Assembly (NCBI GenBank): GCA_963170055.1
Contig: CAUJGJ010000030.1
Coordinates: 282,001-346,000, forward strand
Source of the DNA: Halisarca cf. caerulea
Taxonomy: Eukaryota; Porifera; Demospongiae; Chondrillida; Halisarcidae
Reading direction: 5' to 3'
Length of the DNA: 64,000 bases
Of this stretch, positions 60,520 to 64,000 are shown one piece after another. The position numbers were made by a program, and so were the translations under genes. Positions within the stretch are counted from its first letter, which is position 1; each line of letters opens with the position of its first letter. The notes beneath the pieces are model-generated. The model was not told where the DNA came from, made no database searches, and worked only from the letters and a program-made list of their open reading frames with translations.

Positions 60520-61329
60520 TGGTATCATTAATGATACTTTAACTTGGTCTGACCACATTAGCTTCATTTCGAAGAAAGTTGCTCGCAGTATTTGTCTCCT
60601 CCGTCGCTTATCGTGGTTCCTTCCTCAATCTTTGCTGGTTCTTTTTCTGAAGTCATACATCCTTCCAGTTCTAGATTATTGTGATGTTGTATGGAACTCC
60701 TGTACTAAGAAAGATGCACAACATTTGGAGTCACTCCTCAATTTTGCCTGCCGTGTAGTACTGCATCGTGGGAAACACGAGTCTGCCACAGCTGCACGAT
60801 CTGACTTAGGTCTTACAACTCTTGGAGTTCGTCGCAAATTACATGTTGCTCGCCTGATGCACAAGTGTGTCCATGCCCATTCTCCTCCTTATCTTGCTTC
60901 CCTCTTTCCCCTTCCCTCTTCTCATCACCATCACTTTACGCGATCATCCTCTACCACCAATCTACCTTTTGTGCGTTCTTCCTTTGGTCAACATGCATTC
61001 TCCTTCTCTGGAGCTTCACTTTGGCGTAGTCTCCCACCTTCCATCAGGAATACAAAGTCTTTTTCCCAATTTAATATTAAATTATTTGAATTTTTTAATT
61101 TGACCCCATAATGCACAAACTAACTATAGCGTTTTATGTTTGTATGCAATCAGTGCCTTGTATTTCTCAGTTGAATCTATATTGAACAGTATCTATTTTT
61201 GCATGTTTTATTATTATTGAATCTGTATATTACTTCATTTTTGTACAAATTCTTTCACTGGGTGCCTTGTAAAGTAGCCCCTGGCTAAAGGCCTCCCCAG
61301 TTTAAATAAGTTACCTGACCTGACCTGAA
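60520..61329 (+). mobile_element. 5'-truncated LINE, copy 2 only
   Basis: Copy 1 reads straight through the site (ACAAAAAAACTTGA then ACACCAACC), so this is an insertion. The element holds the C-terminal end of a reverse-transcriptase ORF, about 150 bases of 3' UTR, the conserved end GTAGCCCCTGGCTAAAGGCC and a tail of ACCTG repeats. Such microsatellite tails are typical of CR1/L2-like LINEs. Confidence 0.88.
60521..61111 (+). pseudogene. LINE reverse transcriptase C-terminus
   Basis: Open from the insertion edge to TAA at 61109-61111. NDTLTWSDHISFISKKVARS, LFLKSYILPVLDYCDVVWNS and NFACRVVLHRGKHESATAAR are typical of the segment after the RT thumb. SGASLWRSLPPSIRNTKS closes the ORF. The catalytic RT core and endonuclease are absent through 5' truncation. 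The frame is intact over the remaining 196 cod­ons, suggesting a fairly young insertion. Confidence 0.88.
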
Positions 61330-61524
61330 CACCAACCGTTATCGTCGCTTTCAGTTACTTTCCATTCTGGCAATAAACCGTGAATATAATAGGTATCCAT
61401 TGACACGTGCAGATATCCGCTAATGCTAAATGTTAGCGGATATCAGTTAATGTGCACACAAGCAGGACGTCTTTGCCTGAGTGTGCTCCTTTACTGCTTC
61501 AGTTTCTTTTCGAGTATCGTGAGA

Positions 61525-62576
61525 ATGGTTGTCGGTTATTTTGGAAAGCAAAGAATTATTCAGCTCTACTTCCAGAGGAAAATTTTCTTTGGACAGATTT
61601 TGAGGATTCTTCAGCATGAAGGTTTCAATATTCCGAGGCAGATGATCTGGTTAATCGTGAGAAAGTACTAGAAACTAGGAAACCTACTGGGTGCCAAGGA
61701 TAGTAGCCTTTGGCTAATTAAAGGCCTTCCCAGGTAAAATAAGCTAACCTAACCTAACCTATACATGGAACACTTTCAAGATTACCAGGCTCAGGTACTG
61801 GCTATCATCGAAGCGCAGATGAGGGATAATGACGAGACGACAGCCACACAACTGCTTAAATTGCTGAATGACAAGATTTAACATCTCAAAATCGACTATT
61901 ATTGAAGCGAGAAGACTGCTAAAGTGGGCATTTCATGGAAGTTCCTATTAATTAATTGCCAGATGATTAGAGCTAAAAATAAAGAAAAGAGAGTGAAGTG
62001 GGCCATGGACAACCAGGCAAACAATTTTGAAAACATCATTTGGACAGATGAGTCAATGATTCAGCTGGAGAATCACAGAACATTTCGCTATCGTAACGAA
62101 GGTGAACACCCCAGCCAAAACCTAAGCCAAAACATCCTTACAAGGTGATGGTCTGGGCTGGAATTTTAATGAATGGAGCCACAAATATCTGCTAGATAGC
62201 AAAGTATACCAAGAAATTTTCCTTCCCATATTTCAAGCCATTGGTTGACAAGTACATACCTGGAGGATTTTTGCAACAGGGCAATGCCCCATGCCATACT
62301 TCCCTGTCTACAAGGACATTCTTTGAACAAAATGGCATTAGAGTTTTCCCTACCCCACCTGAAAGTCCAGATCTTAATCCAATCGAAAATCTCTGGCACG
62401 AACTCAAGCACTTCTTGATGACTTCTGTAAAACCAAGAAACAAGGAAGACCTCCTTGGAGGGATCAGTGCATTCTGGGAAACTGTGACTCCAGAGAAGTG
62501 TCAAAGATACATTGGACATTTAAGAAAGGTAATTCCCAAGGTCATTGAAGTTGGGGGTGAAGCCACTGGATATTGA
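61525..62576 (+). pseudogene. Tc1/mariner transposase, copy 2
   Basis: Same gene as 8900-11787 but without the Tigger insertion. It carries a TAG after LIVRKY, the LINE-tail insertion at 61681, a stop at LLNDKI, frame changes after NEGEH, and a 17-base loss near 62190. The second catalytic motif reads LQQGNAPCHTS, so the Asp is Gly here, whereas copy 1 keeps Asp. WTDES and ENLWHELK remain, as does TPEKCQRYIGHLRK, which copy 1 lost. Confidence 0.9.
61681..61765 (+). mobile_element. Tiny LINE 3' tail ending in AACCT repeats
   Basis: GGGTGCC..TAGTAGCCTTTGGCTAAT, then CCCAGGTAAAATAAGC and three AACCT units are inserted inside the Tc1 pseudogene of copy 2. It is absent from copy 1 near 9050. Confidence 0.75.
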
Positions 62577-62615
62577 TTAATATTGCTACATGACTGCCAT
62601 GATTGTATTACCGTA

Positions 62616-63206
62616 TATGCTCTAATTTTTCGTCAGAGCAATTTTCAGGAAAAAAACGTCATTTAGAATGGAATTGCATGGTTTCTGAAAGGTCGCGAAT
62701 AATTGGAATGGGGGGACGAATATTTAGAATCGATGACAGTGAATTAGAACCATCAAAAAATAGCCGTTTCTAGCTTGAGAATTGTTGCACCCGTTCGGGG
62801 ATACCACGTATACAAGGAATTTTGGAATCCGAATGTCTCAGACCCTATTACGTTTGAACGTCAAAATGGTATATATGTGTGCTATATTCTACTGGTATCG
62901 CTAAATCAGTTCCTTTGTAACTCTTAGTTAGCTATCAGGCAACTGTGGCGAATGAAAATCGTCTTCTATGATTCGACGATTACTTGAACGAAAAAAAAAT
63001 GACAAATATAAACAAAGGAACAACGGTTTCTCCAGTATATCAATGGCGTAACAAATGGCAGATTGAAGGCGGCCAGCCTGCGTGACGAATAATTAGAGTC
63101 TCTGACGTAGGATTAGAACACATGCTATTTCGTCATCAATTAGAATGCTTTTCATCCCTTTTGGAGCCCATGACGAATAATTGGAATGATGAAAAATTAG
63201 AGCATA
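62616..63206. mobile_element. 0.6-kb MITE, copy 2 only
   Basis: The ends TATGCTCTAATTTTTC and GAAAAATTAGAGCATA are exact inverses, with TA at each side. Copy 1 (about 11833-11838) lacks it. The interior has repeated TTGGAAT/TTAGAAT words next to GACGAATAA on both halves. TA duplication suggests a Tc1/mariner-type source. Confidence 0.85.
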
Positions 63207-63463
63207 TACAATACATTACGTTTTAAATTTACTTTTTTATTATTGTGACAGCCGAGTGTATCTGATTTGTAATAATGTCATAGCTGATTCAAAATAATTT
63301 TGATGAAACGGAATCATTATGATAGTTACCTAAACATTCAATTGATAATAAGACTAGCCAAGGCTAAAACAAAATATTAATACTAAAAAAACAATGTCAG
63401 CTTATATGGCACTACATGTATATACACATCAAATAAAATTTAGTATAAGACTTAACTGTTACA

Positions 63464-64000
63464 CTAAAAAGGATTAGGCTGTGTCATTCTCAAATATTTA
63501 CACATGTTGGCAATGGCATCACAAATAGCAGACCTGATAGTTGCAAACTCAATATACGTATTGCACAAATGCATACCAAATCACCGTCGTACAAGGTCAT
63601 CTATCAAAGCAAGCTTGGTAGGATCCAACTGTGGACGGACTTGGCTGTTAACTTTTCGTCCGGTCACTATGGAACTTGCCATCTCATGTTCCGAGTGAAG
63701 AGTTTTGGCTAATTCAATACCAAGCTGTACCTGGTTACTGGTACTGCTAGCAGCAGGTGAAGACCGTGTTGAATTAATGTCAACTAAAGGCTGTTTCCTG
63801 GGAATGGCAATGTTTGATGGAGTACTTGGGGTTTTTGCCTTGCTGCTTTCCAAGGTTGACAACTGCCTGAATACTTCTTCTTTGAAGGATGTCATGAAAT
63901 TTTCCATTTTCTTCACTTGGTCCATGATGTCGCAGGTGGAGACTACTGTAGTGGATTGATAATGAGGATAATTGGGCTCTGCATAGCTATCTACAACATC
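63464..64000 (-). pseudogene. BEN-domain protein, copy 2, C-terminal part (runs off window)
   Basis: VKKMENFMTSFKEEVFRQLS, VQLGIELAKTLHSEHEMASS and LALIDDLVRR match copy 1. The codon after LVRR is TGA, where copy 1 has CGA (Arg), and the frame then continues FGMHLCN and IEFATIRSAICDAIANMCK to a stop at 63464. The 7-bp duplication of copy 1 is absent. The two copies were thus inactivated by different mutations. Confidence 0.75.

Larger units (their letters stand above)
53906..64000 (+). repeat. Segmental duplication, copy 2 (runs off window)
   Basis: This is the partner of 174-12631. Private material in this copy includes about 350 bases of YR-element sequence at 54390-54738, about 0.65 kb at 56930-57600, a LINE fragment at 60520-61329, a 75-base LINE tail near 61685 and a MITE at 62616-63206. 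Upstream of 53906 the YR retrotransposon continues to about 51905, while copy 1 is cut at that point, so the visible breakpoint falls inside the retrotransposon. Confidence 0.93.

Overview
The window reads as a piece of an early-branching animal genome, most like a demosponge. This is an inference from gene content, since no species marker is present. Genes are split by spliceosomal introns with GT..AG borders and consistent phases. AT-rich intergenic DNA is full of short inverted-repeat elements, microsatellites and old transposons. One gene is an NLR-like CARD-NACHT receptor, a family known to be expanded in sponges. No prokaryotic operons, rRNA or tRNA genes were seen.

Layout. Bases 174-12631 and 53906-64000 are two diverged copies, in the same orientation, of one segmental duplication; copy 2 runs off the window. 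Each copy carries in order a tyrosine-recombinase (YR) retrotransposon remnant, the 3' exons of an NLR-related gene (minus strand), MITE-like repeats, a dead Tc1/mariner transposase and a dead BEN-domain gene. The copies have since gained different insertions: a pogo/Tigger element in copy 1, and a LINE fragment and a 0.6 kb MITE in copy 2.

Between the copies, all on the minus strand, lie: (1) a CARD-NACHT gene at 13772-29782 with nine phase-consistent exons and a C-terminal tail that is not an obvious LRR array, its introns holding a Penelope-like retroelement and several MITEs; (2) a foldback-flanked region at 30.2-31.3 kb with a RecQ-like helicase fragment and one plus-strand first-exon candidate; (3) a formin gene at 36523-42971 (FH2 exons, then a C-terminal PH domain), with twin 30-bp minisatellite arrays in an FH2 intron and a retroelement fragment upstream; (4) exons of another gene at 45134-51743 whose 82-residue exon matches the NLR-related exons of the duplicated blocks. 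A larger YR retrotransposon with a probable spliced gag follows at 51905-55165.

The most interesting unexplained signal is a C-terminal module encoded by three terminal exons with the same phase pattern (0 to 1, 1 to 0, 0 to stop) in the CARD-NACHT gene and in both duplicated blocks, with a related first exon in the 45-52 kb gene. It looks like a local family of immune-receptor-like genes sharing a C-terminal domain I cannot name. Copy 2 keeps open frames through all three exons. Copy 1 has a 2-base deletion in its last exon.
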